From Incurvaria masculella (Eukaryota > Arthropoda > Insecta > Lepidoptera > Incurvariidae): 64,000 bases of DNA. How positions within the stretch are numbered: the stretch's first letter is position 1; the number at the start of each line of letters is the position of its first letter. The stretch is from NCBI GenBank assembly GCA_946894095.1, contig OX335656.1:7889001-7953000 (forward strand), given 5' to 3'. A model generated the notes under the pieces. The model was not told the origin of the DNA. It saw nothing but the letters and a program-made list of their open reading frames with translations, and ran no database searches. Position numbers and translations under genes: made by a program. Positions 1 to 13,200 of the stretch are shown one piece after another.

Positions 1-345
1 TCTCCCATTTAATTGTTTAAGGCTTAGTTATCGTTTTCATCTTCATTTTCATGTTCGTCTGCACCTGTCTGTAGTTGATCACAAGACTTTCCACTTCCTG
101 ATCTGTACTCTGCTGCTGCTGTAACGTCATCTCGCATTTAATAGTGAAAGGCTTTATTATTGGTTTCATCTTCATTTTCCTGTTCGTTTGCACATGTCTG
201 TAATGGCCCACAATAATTTCCACTTACAGGTTTGTACTCTGTTGCTGTTGTAACGTCTGCTCGAATTTAATTGTTTAAGTCTTGATTCTTGTATTCATCT
301 TCATTTTCCTGTTAATCTGCATCTGTCTGTCTGTAGTTATTGTTG
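1..345. repeat. Tandem repeat, about 129-bp unit, ~2.7 copies
   Basis: Three consecutive blocks (about 1-148, 149-277, 278-345) repeat the same order: a 'ttcatcttcatttt' stretch, a 'ctgcacctgtctgta' stretch, and a CTG-rich stretch before 'gtaacgtc'. Copies differ by scattered substitutions, so the array is old. It lies in the intron upstream of the first visible ORP9 exon. From 346 to about 545 I see nothing recognisable. Confidence 0.75.
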
Positions 346-545
346 GTGTATTGACTTGGAGATGTACGGGTGTAACAGCAGTCACTGCCGAAACTTCGTC
401 ATCGTAATGTAAAAAAACCGCGCCCATTAGGCTGGGTATGTTTTCTATGGAGACTGTAGGAGGCCACTCTTGTTGGAAACAATCGACCGAACATTCTTTT
501 GTTGGGAGTTAGAAATGTTTATGTTTTGGGAGTTATGTGTGAGTG

Positions 546-1032
546 CGCAACGCCAGAGGCGTGAGCGCCGGGTGCGTACGCCGGAGGAGACGATGGCCTC
601 GCACCGCGTCTCCGCTAACTTCCAGCTGCGCGCTGCCGTATATTTGCAATTTGGAATGTGTGGTGTTGCAGGCGCGCGACGGCGGAGAGCGCGAGCGCTG
701 GGTGCGCGCGCTGGAGGAGACGATGGCCCCGCACTGCCCCTCCGCTAACCTCGAGCTGCGCGCTGTTTGCAATTTGGAATGTGTGATGTTGCAGGCGCGC
801 GACGGCGGAGAGCGCGAGCGCTGGGTGCGCGCGCTGGAGGAAACGATGGCGCCGCACCGCCCCTCCGCTAACTTCGAGCTGCGCGCTGTTGGAATGTGTG
901 GTGTTGCAGGCGCGCGACGGCGGAGAGCGCGAGCGCTGGGTGCGCGCGCTGGAGGAGACGATGGCCCCGCACTGCCCCTCCGCTAACCTCGAGCTGCGCG
1001 CTGTTTGCAATTTGGAATGTGTGATGTTGCAG
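546..1032 (+). repeat. Tandem partial duplicates of the PH-domain exon with its 3' splice site
   Basis: Four upstream copies of the first ~90 nt of the exon at 1033 follow one another. The three good ones start at 672, 795 and 910 (spacing 123, 115 and 123 bp), and a degenerate one starts near 546. Each good copy carries its own intron tail ending in 'gttgcag' and encodes [17 protein letters not shown]. None has a convincing 5' splice site, so they act, if at all, as alternative acceptors rather than complete exons. Reading from the acceptor at 910 runs in frame into the real exon and adds 41 residues. Reading from 795 shifts the frame. Confidence 0.85.
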
Positions 1033-1212
1033 GCGCGCGACGGCGGAGAGCGCGAGCGTTGGGTGCGCGCGCTGGAGGAGACGATAGCGCGGCACGGGCG
1101 GCGCGAGCGCTGGTCACGCGCGGCGCCCGCCCCGCACCACCCCTCCGGCGACCTCGAGCGGCGCGTCGCCGAGGCCGACGCCTATCTGCAGATTATGATC
1201 GATCTCGTCGCT
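1033..1212 (+). CDS. OSBPL9: ORP9 exon: PH-domain C-terminal helix and start of coiled region
   Basis: Acceptor 'gttgcag' before 1033, phase 0 to phase 0, 60 codons, donor GTCAGT at 1213. It encodes [13 protein letters not shown], the last helix of the PH domain with its conserved Trp, then an Arg/Pro/His-rich insert, then [15 protein letters not shown], which matches the helical segment after the PH domain in ORP9/ORP11. This is the only complete copy in the 546-1212 array. Confidence 0.88.
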
Positions 1213-4200
1213 GTCAGTACCAACAACATCGACACCCCCACCCACAATACCTATTGACAAGCTATACTTACGTGATCAGTGTTAGGGCGGTGTCGAAATA
1301 AAAAAAGTCTATGCGCTACGACCGTTGGTGAATTCACGTTGTCACCGTGTCGCCTCGACGTCTCTTCGTGCAATCGGGGCTGAGTTTGATTTGAAAGCTT
1401 AGTCGTCATCGCCGTAAACGTTTGCCGTTTACGCCGACGCTGCGTTTTCATACAGATTTGGTAGGCGTGAGTTTGATTTTGACACATTGAAGAAGTTTTG
1501 ATGAAGTAGTAAAAGTTGTATGGGGTTTGACGTTTTTTAGGTAAGAAGTCCGACAAGGGGCTCCGGATCGCGTGGGTAGTGCACTACTGTCCGCTCCGAC
1601 TTCAAGGAATCAACTGGTTTATTACAGATTGGTGTAATGAGGACTTAAAACATAACAAACAAGCGTAAGATGTATGGTATCTTGGGTCTTCCAGATTGTG
1701 GTATTAGCCATCCATGTCCAGAGGCAAATAAAATGGTGATGTGTGTTGATGTAAACATTTACAATATGTTTGCATCAACATTTATAATATGATATAAAAT
1801 ATAACTCAAAACGAGATTAAATATCGTTATAGTGATGATGAAAACTCCTTAAATTTTAATATTATATACTTTTTATTACTGAAATTTCCGAACTTTGCCG
1901 AAACCTGTATAAATCAAATCGAATCAAAAATCATTTATTCTTCATATACACAAACATGCACATATATACTACATAATAAATAAATAAACAAAAACAAAAT
2001 TTTAACAAAAAAAAAATAACCGACTTCAAAGAAAAAGCACTAAAAAGTAAAAAATAATTTCCATTTTTGTAGTTACGATTTTTATTATTTTTTGAGTCTG
2101 CGTCAGCCCGGCACGCGCTGCGCCAATCAAGAGAACCTTGGCTACCTTGACTGAAACCGACTCAAAAAATAACAAAAATCTTAACTACAAAAATGAAAAA
2201 ATTTTTTTACTTTTTAGTGCTTTTTCTTTGAAGTCGGTTTTTTTTTTGTAAATTTTTTTTTATTTGTTTATTTTTAGTGAATCTGAAGTACACTTACTAA
2301 TTTGTACACGTCCTTTCCAATAAAAAAAGAATCACCGAAATGGGTTGGCGTTGTATTGAGTTATTCGTCCATTTGTCGCGCACATCTTAATACAAATTTA
2401 AGACTTTTATGATTTTCTCATGGATATCATTTTTAGAACTTAACCAAATTAAAATGGGACCACTTGGGAAGCACTAGCTATCATTTAAAAAAATAATCAT
2501 CAAAATCGGTTCACCCAGGCAAAAGTTATGAGGTAACAAACATAAAAAAAAAACAAAAAAAAAGCATTCAGACGAATTGATAACCTCCTCCTTTTTTGAA
2601 GTCGGTTAATAAAAGTAGCACAGTTAGCAAGTAGTAATAAAGAAAAGGGGCCATCTCAGCATAATTTAAACAAAAATACAAAAAAAGAGAGAAAACCAAA
2701 TATCAAAGAGTATTATTACACACACATCCGTTTAAAACATAAATCACATTTGAAGAAAAGGAAGCAAACGTTATAAAGATATCGAATGATTATATTTAAT
2801 TTTATTATCAATTTGAGTTATGTTAGACTACATATGTTATTGTTTAGTGAGGGGAGGAAGCAAAAGTTATAAAGATATCGAATGATTATATTTAATTTTA
2901 TTATCAATTTGAGTTATGTTAGACTACACATGTTATTGTGTAGTGAGGGGCGAATGAGATACCATTAAAAGCTGGTGTAATTCCGTTCTCCAGACTGCTA
3001 ATTACAAATGGTATTGATCGAAACTTTCATCGCCTCCGAATTGAGATAAGCCGTCGGCGCGGCGTTGTGGGAACCCTGCGATTGTCCGTACGTTTTGCAA
3101 CACAATTGCATTACGCCTTACGAGTACATTCACTCTGACCTCACGGCGAACCGACCGTTGGACTTTATTCATGAAATGTTTGCTGTTTATGCTGTATAAC
3201 GTCGCATCAATTTCCAAAATGCTGGAAATATTGATAAGACTATCGTGATACGGGGCTCTGAGATTTTAAAATTTGAAGAAATTATTTCCATTGGCCGAAA
3301 ACATTTAGAGCATGTAAATCGCCTGTAGTATGGTGAATTGTAAGCTAAACGAGAAATGAAAACAAGATAACTTTTTATTGTCTCTCCCACCAAGTACATT
3401 TAAGGGCATTTCTCATAGACCTAACGAACTCTGTCTTGCGAACAACATTTTCCCGACATGTTTGTCTGTTATAATGTCGCCATGTTTAAAAATAAATTAT
3501 ATTTATGTTCTTTTTTTGTTTGCTAATGTACAATTTGTAAATCACATTTCATTGTTATTTAAATTTAAATTTAAGTTTATATTTAATTTTTTCAATTTTG
3601 TTTTTTCTTAACCTGTTTTCATGCATTAGGTAAGTACTGAATAGTTGCACAATTATGCATGCGGTGTGCACAATTTTATTGAAATGTTACCTAGTATGTG
3701 TTTTATGTGATGTTAATTATTGTTATTTTATGGTAAATGTTCTGTTTTGTGTACCCAATAAAAAAAAAATATGCGCGCAGTACATCCGATTTCTGTGGCA
3801 TTTCTTACCATCTCGCAATCGATACCAGAGTGGTCAGTCTGAGTTCTCACCTAAATTCGCGTTTACGGCAAACCGATCGACTGGCGTTTTCTCCAAACTC
3901 CATACAAGTTTTTACTAGATGTTCTGTGGTTTGACTTCTTCAAGCTGTCAAAGTCAAATGCGGTCTTCCGATTTGTATGAAAACGCGGAGTGGACGTAAA
4001 CGGCAACGTCGACGTATTTACGGCAACGTTGAGTAAGCTGTCAAATCAAGCTCGGGCTCGCAAATGTTAGGTCGCTTAACGCCCACTGCGCGTACTCTTC
4101 AATTTCTCCATACATTTGAAAACGCCAGTCGATCGGTTTGCCGTAACGCCAATTTAGGTGACAACTGTTGCACGAAGAAACGGCTGAGTTAATCAATGTT

Positions 4201-7200
4201 CAAACACGTCACTTTTAGTACGGTAGTTAGAGTTCCTTCCATACTGTCTACACAAAGTGACGTGTTTGATCATACTTTGACGTTGATTTTGATTTTTTGT
4301 TCTTTCGTGCACTCGGCCCTTAGACTCAAGACAACTTAGAACTTAGGCTCAGTACAAGATAATCAGAACTTATAGACCAAGCTCCCATTGCATAAAATCT
4401 TACCTCACTCGATTTCTCTACAGACGTGTATTGCAGTGAAAGAAAACACTTGGAAACATCGGTTCATAACAGGTTGCCATTCCGTAACCTGGTAAAACCA
4501 TGTTTTTTTTCGGGTTTAAAACCTCTATTTTGATCCAAAATTATCTTATAAGATTTCACATAGAAAAGTATATGCAGTGAAAGATATGCCTTAGGAGATG
4601 AGAACCCGCACAGGTTGCCTCCCCCCACCCTGGAAGGTTCCATGGTCAGCCAAGTTTAATGAGGCCAAAAAATGGGGTCATTTACCTCATTTGATTTCTC
4701 GATGAAATTTGTGCAGAACGATAGCTCGAAATGTGCCATTGATAAAAATATAAGGTTGCCTGTCATCAGCCTGTTAAAACCCTGTTGTCAGCCGCCTCAA
4801 AGGAATCGAAGAAAAATCTTCGGTTTGATAAAATCTCATGTAGTCGCTAAATTCAGGGGGGCAATCAGTCCCAATCATGGTATCAAGATAAAATCCATAC
4901 CCTGACGTTCCTGCGCCTCGTTTATTTTGGCAAAAAAGCGTACAGGGGTCGACTATGGAATTATTAGTTTTTTGTATTCAATAATGAAAAAAATCATGTT
5001 ATCGTTTAGAATAGACGTAAAATGAGTACCACCAACCATGACATAAGTCGAAACCTATACGCACTGTCATTTACACACATTATATGTTTTGAAATAATGA
5101 GGGTAAAATAGTCAAATGTTTGTCTTTCCATTCGCACAGATGTATGATGCCGTTTAGATTCGTGCCCTATGTAATTTTTTTTTTTTTTTTTTTATGTGAC
5201 TGGACATGGATGGCTAATACCACAAGTTCTGTCATGGTATTAGCCCAACACACCACATGGGAACTAGGTGCCATGCCAGGACCTTCCTTATATTGCACGG
5301 CTACATTGAACTGGATGGAAAACACGGACAATTTTCATTGCCGCTTCGACCATCGTTCATCCAATGCGATGGTACCAACCCGGGCGGGATAAACCCTACC
5401 ACCTAGTAAGTGAGGAAGGGGACCTACAGCTTAACGTGGAATCCGAACCACGGCCAGCCTCTCTCAACGGTCGAATGGTCACCCATCCAAGACCAGACCG
5501 GACCCAGCGTTGCTTAACTTCGGAGAGCGATCGCCGAAGTGTCGCGCCACTGGGCCACTGAGGCTGACAGAAATGTGAATGACATTTTTGAGCTTCATGT
5601 TTATTGAAACAGTAGAGTAAATGAGTAAACTGTGTCAATTGGTTGTTATCCTGCCTGTTTGCATGTATAGGTATAAAGAAAAACGTACGCTGCCGCGGAG
5701 ATGCATCAATGTATGACGAGTGCCAGTCGTGATTTTAAGTCAAATGAATCGCACTGATGTAGTGACAGCCATACATATATATTTTACTTTACTTTAATTT
5801 ACTTGACTAGTCTGGTTGTTTGATTTTAAATAAATATTCATAATGCCCCTCAGTTTCTAAGAATTAGGAGTGCTATTCGTGATATAACGTAAAAACCTAC
5901 ACTCTGGAATATAATATTCTCAAACAGTTAGTAAGTGACCTTAGTCCGTGGTCCTTAGAAAAGTTTATGTAAATGTGGATTAGAGAAGCAATGTTTTCTG
6001 GGGGTTTTCACTTCAGGTGACAAGCCAGTTGAGCCAGTTGATCCAGACAACCAGAACCAGTGCAATGTACTACTGTTGTTCGATTTATGTTTTTGTTGTT
6101 ATTTTTTTATTTAGTAAACAAATTTTATTTCTTTCTTTCTTTATCACGCCATTAAAAGATAAATCTATTCGTCATCGGTTGAATCTAGACTACCATCTGA
6201 TTAAGTTTTTCTTACTATTATATCTTTAATACTAAAATTAATGGTATCACCTGCTATCATATGTCGTACACAAACATAAAATTCCTATGGACCATTCAGC
6301 GAGGCGAAAACGGCTCACGTTCTATTTAACTATATTAAATGCCTTCGCTTTTTCTTTGTCTTTTAAGGCAGATGTGAAGTCACAATCAGTGTAAACCTGC
6401 TGAGCTGCATAACACATTTCCTAGCTAGCGAGCTTACTCTATGCAGTTATAAGCCAAATGGGGATGGTCACTGTAAATTCATATTTCCGAACAATTCAAG
6501 AATACGTGTAAATTCCCAAGTATAAATATCAAAATTTCGGTATCGGATCAATGAATTAGTTAGTGTCTTAGAATAAGGCTGGACTTTAATTAAATTTCTC
6601 CAAATCCAAACTCATCCACAAACCACTGGCTAAGCTAAACATACCAGACCAGATGCTCTATTTCGAATCCAAACTCGAGGATGCTTAGCGCCACGCGATG
6701 AGGATGCCGACATCGACAAGGCATATACGAGCTTCGTATCCTCACTAACGGATACTGCAGAAAAGCACTTCAGCAAAAGTCGACATGCAGACCGCAGTAA
6801 GTTATCAGCAGAGACGTTGAGGCTCCTGGAACGACGAAATATGAAACCTGGAGATCCGCAGTAGTGTCTCGTGCACAAAAACCTCAACAAGACCATCAGC
6901 AAGTCCATTCGCCGTGATATTCGCCGAGAGAATATGAAGTTGGTTGGTGGTTGAGCGCATTATAACAGAAAATCGAGACAGTTAAGTGTTTGCCTGTTCC
7001 TTTTCTACCGGCGCAAACAAATTTCAAAAATCGAGCGAGCGAATGGGGTTGTCACTGCAAGAAATTCGGATATACTTCAGGAAATGGAAGAATTTTATGT
7101 CGAATTGTACTCCGCAGCAATAGGACCCCGAGCCCAAGCAAACCAGTCGAATCTGATAGGCGTGCGACGCCGGAGCTTAGTGTCTATGAGATAAACGCTG

Positions 7201-10200
7201 CCTCTCGGAAAGTTAGCCTCTTGGTCGGCTGACAGAAAGGCTGGATTGGTACCAGCCTCATGAGCCAGGTAGGTTTAGAAAAGGATGCGGCACAATGGAT
7301 CATATATTTACTGTGAGACAAAAGGTGCTGAAGTGCGAGGAGTACAACAAGCCGCTCTTCCTAGACTTCGTGGACTACGAGAAGGCTTTCGACTCAGTTG
7401 AAAACTCCCTCCTGAGGTGCAGAATCGCTACATCGAGGTATCGTAAATGTGTATCGGTCCGCGACCATGACTGTGAGTCTCCATGAAAATATCCAATCCA
7501 TCCTCCTTGGTAAAGGCGTAAGGGGTATGTGATCTCACCCAAGCTCCTCGCCAACGCATTGGAAGATGTGTTCAAGACGCTTGAATGGGACAACATGGGT
7601 ATCAACGTTAATGGAGATTTTCTCACTCATCTTCGCTTCGCCGATGACTTTGTTCTTCTGTCGAATTCCCGAGTTCAGTTTCAGACCAGGCTGTAAGACC
7701 TTTATAAAGCATTGGTAAAGGTAGGTCTGAAGATGAACCGGGACAAAACAAAGGTCATGGCGACTGAGGGCATGACGGAAGGACAAATCGTTATCGACAG
7801 AGAAGTGATCGAACAGGTTGAAGAGTACGTATATCTCGGTCAAATTCTGCGGCTTGGTTGACAAGAACTGACTAAGGAGTTTGAGAGACGGATTCAACTG
7901 TGTTGGACTTGCCTTCGAAAAGCTTAAAATTCCCTCTGAGATCTGGAATGCTTGGTTCGAGAATCCATTAAAATTTTCAGACATGCAAACTTCAACAGGG
8001 ACGACAGCATCAGACTCTCGCCGTCTTGGACTCCTCTTATTGCTCAGCAAAGACCGAAGGGCGCACACGTCACAGTGGCACCAGCTGACACCCTTAGCTA
8101 TGTGTGCACGGAGCCCTATATGTCTATGGTACAGCAAATTGACAACCTACCCGCATCCACGAGGCAGCCCGAACCTATCCACACGTACAATCTTCGCAGC
8201 CGACGCCCGCCAGTTACCGTTTGACGAGCCGGGCTGTCAGACGTAACTCCGGGGCAACGAAGTGGCCCTGACGATGCTTCCGTCGTGGGAGGCAAAGAAT
8301 GTCGGCCAAGCACGGCATTGCACACCGGAAAACCGTAAGTTTTCAAAAAAATCTGCATTGAACAGTCTTTGCAGTTCCTTCAAGATGGGTCTTCTGACCG
8401 CCTTTAACAGTTCCGTCGTTATCATCACCCGGAGCCTTGAGTTTTTTAACTCCTTTCAAAGGAGCCTTTATCTCATAGACACTAATCTCCGGCAGATCAT
8501 CGGTGTAGTGTCTAGTGGGCGGCGCACGCCTATCAGATTCGACTGGTTTGATTGGGCTCGGGTAGGAATTGCTGCGGAGTACAATTCGACATAAAATTCT
8601 TCCATTGCCTGAAGTATATCCGGATTTCTTGCAGTGACAACCCCATCCGCTCCCTCGATTTTGAAATTTGTTTACGCCGGCAGAGAAGGAACAGGCAAAC
8701 ACTTAACTGCCGCGATTTTCTTCTATAATGCGCTCAACCACCAACCAACTTCATATTCTCTCGGCGAACATCACGGCGAATGAACTTGCTGATGGTCTTG
8801 TTGAGGTTTTTGTGCACGACACTACTCCAGATCTCCGGTTTCATATTTCGTCTTGTTTCCAGGAGCCTCAACGTCTCTGCTGATAACTTACTGCGGTCTG
8901 CCTGTCGACTTTTGCTAAAGTGCTTTTCTGCAGTGTCCGTTAGTGCGGATACGAAGCTCGTATATGCCTTGTCGATGTCGGCATCCTCATCGCGTGGCGC
9001 TAAGCATCCTCGAGTTTGGCTTGAAAATCGAGCATCTAGTCTAGTATGTTTAGCTTAGCCAGTGGTTTGTGGATGAGTTTGGATGTAGAGAAATTTAATT
9101 AAAGAAATTTTGATATTTATTTTTGGGAATTTACACCTACTCTCGAATTGTTCGGAAATATGAATTTACAGTGACCATCGCCATTTGGCTTATAACTGCA
9201 TAGAGTAAGCTCGCTAGCTAGGAAATGTATTATGCAGCTCAGCAGGCTTACACTGGTTGCGACTACACATCTACCTTACAAGACAAAGAAAAAACGAAGG
9301 CATTTAATATAGTTAAATAGAACGTGAGCCGTTTTCGTCTTGCTGAATGGTCCATAGGAATTGAATGATTGTATACGACATATGATAGCAGGTGATACCA
9401 TTAATTTTAGTATTGAAGATATAATAGTAAGAAAAACTGAATCAGATAGTAGTCTAGATTCAACTGATGACGAATAGATTTAACTTTTAATGGCGTGAGA
9501 ATGATATAAAATGTGTTTATTAAATAAAAAAATAACAACAAAAACATAAACCGAACAACAGTAGTACATTGCACTGGTTCTGGTTGTCTGGATCAACTGG
9601 CTCAACTGGCTGGTCACCTGAAGTGAAAACCCCCTGCAAAAGTTGCTTTTCTAATCCACATTTACATTAACTTTTCTAAGGACCACGGACTAAGATCACT
9701 TACTAACTGTTTTAGAATATTATATTCCAGAGTGTAGGTTTTTACGTTATATCACGAATAGCACTCCTAATACTTAGAAACTGAGCGGATTATGAATATT
9801 TATTTAAAATCAAACAACCAGACTAGTCAAGTAAATTAAAGTTAAGTAAAATATATATGTATGGCTTTCACTACATCAGTGCGATTCATTTGACTTAAAA
9901 TCACGACTGGCACTCGTCATACCTCGATGCATCTCCGCGGCAGCGTACGTTTTTATTTATACCTATACATGCAAACAGGCAGGATAACAATCAATTGACA
10001 CAGTTTACTCATTTACTCTACTGTTTCAATAAACATGAAGCTCAAAAATGTCATTACATAGGGCACGAATCTAAACGGCATCATACATCTGTGCGAATGG
10101 AAAGACAAACATTTGACTGTTTTACCCTCATTATTTCAAAACATATAATGTGTGCAAATGTCAGTGCGTATAGGTTTCGACTTAAATCATGGTTGGTGGT

Positions 10201-13200
10201 ACTCAATATACACGATACGATAACATGATTTTTTTCATTATTGAATACAAAAAACTAATAAGTCCATAGTCGACCCCTGTACCCTTTTTTGCCAAAATAA
10301 ACGAGGCGCAGGAATGTCAGGGTATGGATTTTATCTTGATACCATGATTTGGACTGATTGCCCCCCTGAATTTAGCGACTACATGAGATTTTCTCAAACC
10401 GAAGATTTTTCTTCGTTTCCTTTGAGGCGGCTGACAACAGGGTTTTACCAGGCTGATGACAGGCAACCTTATATTTTTATCAATGGCACATTTCGAGCTA
10501 TCGTTCTGCACAAATTTCATCGAGAAATCAAGTGAGGTAAATGACCCCATTTTTTGGCCTCATTAAACTTGGCTGACCATGGAACCTTCCAGGGTGGGGG
10601 GAGGCAACCTGTGCGGGTTCTCATCTCCTAAGGCATATCTTTCACTGCATATACTTTTCTATGTGAAATCTTATGAGATAATTTTGGGTCAAAATAGAGG
10701 TTTTAAACCCGAAAAAAAAACATGGTTTTACCAGGTTACGGAATGGCAACCTGTTATGAACCGATGTTTCCAAGTGTTTTCTTTCACTGCAATACACGTC
10801 TGTAGAGAAATCGAGTGAGGTAAGATTTTATGCAATGGGAGCTTGGTCTATTAAGTATAAATCGCTCCTCTACGCATTCGGTCCAGGGGGTTACCATTGT
10901 AATGAGGTGAAAAGGCACGAGAGTGATTAAATCTGACGTTTAGTTGCATTTCGTATCATGCTAACTTTTAAACGCCGTCGATTTCGGCCAAGTAAACTGA
11001 AATTTTTCAGTTGGCATTATATTACGAAATGCAACTAAACGGCAGATTAAATTACTATTTTTTCGTTTCACCTGCTATTCACCTGGTGAGTTATAAGGTC
11101 CTGGCATGGCACCTAATTGCTTCGGGAATATATTGGGCTAATATCATAACGGTAGTTGTGTGGTGCCACCCATGTCAGTTGAAATAAAAAAAAATATTGC
11201 ACTTTGGGGGGAAATACCTTGGCAGGTAGTCTATTTTGGAATGGAATGTCAATGTCGAAAGGGTGCATTCGATTTTATACAAAATTCATGTAACAACAGT
11301 TGTTAGTTTGAGATCTAGGATCACTCCTGTGAATTTGGTCAAGGATTACCCCTGTCATCTGTATGTAGCCCGTGTTGTGACGAAACGCCATGTGTGTTCA
11401 GCTGAGAACCCGCTGTGGCCTGTCCACATACTTACTCAACTATAATTGAGCACACATTTAATAGCTCATATTATGTGCTGATGGGGGAAATCGATTTGAC
11501 CATAATAAGTATTTTATTGCTAATTGGTATACGTAATATACACAGTTTTTTTTTATTGATCAATGCATGAAATTGATTTATAGTTTTTTTTTGTTATTCG
11601 CTTATATTCAAAAGTGCAAACGGTAAAAAATCTCCGTGAAACTATTTTCGAGGGACCATACTAAAAACAATTTATCCAAGCAATGAGGGAAATAAAAAAA
11701 AACATAAACTTAAACAAATTTTATTTTTTAGAGTTCACAAATATTTAGTCATGGATTTTAATATAATTCATGAAATCGGGCGGTTTGCATCATTATATAT
11801 AATACAATTCAATTAAAACACGTGAATACTCAACTTCAACTATTATTTGTTTCAAATATATATATTTTTTAAATTAATACATAAATACATGTATAAACAC
11901 TAAATAAATACATCTTTTTTTTCTTCTACAACATTTATTACATCTTACTAAGTGGTATGGTTCGCTGCTCGGGTTGGTACCATCGCATTAAATGAATGAT
12001 AGTCGAAGTGGCAAAGAAAATTGTCCGTGTTTTCCTTTCGGTCAATGTAGGCTGTGCAATATTAGGTAGGTCCTGGCATGGCACCTGCATGGTTCCCATG
12101 AGGCGTATTGGGCTAATATCATGACAGAAGGTTTAGTATTAGCCATCCATATCCAGCTCCAAAAAATAAAAAATGCTGAGGTAGAGTGAATTTACACAAT
12201 TGGTAGTCTAGTTACGAATTAAGGAACCCTTGTGTGACTGATTCTAAATGATTACTGCAAACAAGATCTGTATTCTACAATATTTTTTTTTATTTTTTTC
12301 AGAAATTAGAAATTCGTGTTACGGAGCTAACGGACACGCATGAAAAGGCGAAAGGCCACGTTATACTTGACCACGCCAATGTAAGTAATATACACACATA
12401 CCTCTGGTTGCTTACAATTTATATTGCTCAGAATGTCATCCTCATGGTGATAGGACTTGAGAACACAAATTTGTGAAGCAAATTGCTTATTTATCACGAC
12501 AGATGGCGTCAAGCGACCTACCCTAAAATATCCATCGAAACTGTCAGATATCTTACGAAATAAAACAGAATAGATTTGAAAATTGTGTTTGCTCAATTGA
12601 AATTACTCATTATCTTATTGTGAAAATATTTTTTTTTTTTAAAGTATGCTGATTAAATTAAGTTGTGGAAAAGAAAATATCACAACATCAGGTTAAATAA
12701 TATTTTTTTTTTTGGCATTGCGGTTACAGTACAAAGAATTATATTTGTGTAACATACATGGCATAGTATTTTTTTACAGCTGTCTTCAAAATTTCATCAG
12801 ATTCTACGTTTTGTTCTCATTTGGAAGTTTATTATATTTTTACACAATCTTAACCTATAATATTTAATTTCACACTTTGTTCTCGTCAATTGTATTATAA
12901 TTGTTTTGTAGACAAACAAAAGCTCTTCTTTTCTTCCAAATATTATTTTAACTGCATCTTGGAGTACAACTTTAATCTAAACACCCGTTAATGAAACTTG
13001 ACAGGAATGACAGTTTTGACGTTTATAAGGTGAATTCACTCATGCGACATCTACAATAAGCTTTGTGTTTTCTGCACCAATTAATATTCATGGTTTACCG
13101 AACAGGTCACTCAGTTGACAACATAAGTTGGCAACTGGATCATTCCTTTGCAACGCGTAACCATACTATATTCGCTCCGCAGGAAGCTGCTATGATTAAT

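Noticed and set aside
533..1095. Long overlapping frames on the minus strand across the PH-exon array
   Set aside because: They are shadows of the GC-rich repeated coding exon; the + frame matches a known domain with splice sites.
8080..8240. A + strand peptide ending HTYNLRSRR, reminiscent of an LTR-element pol C-terminus
   Set aside because: Too short and isolated to call a second LTR element; may be chance or debris at the palindrome centre.
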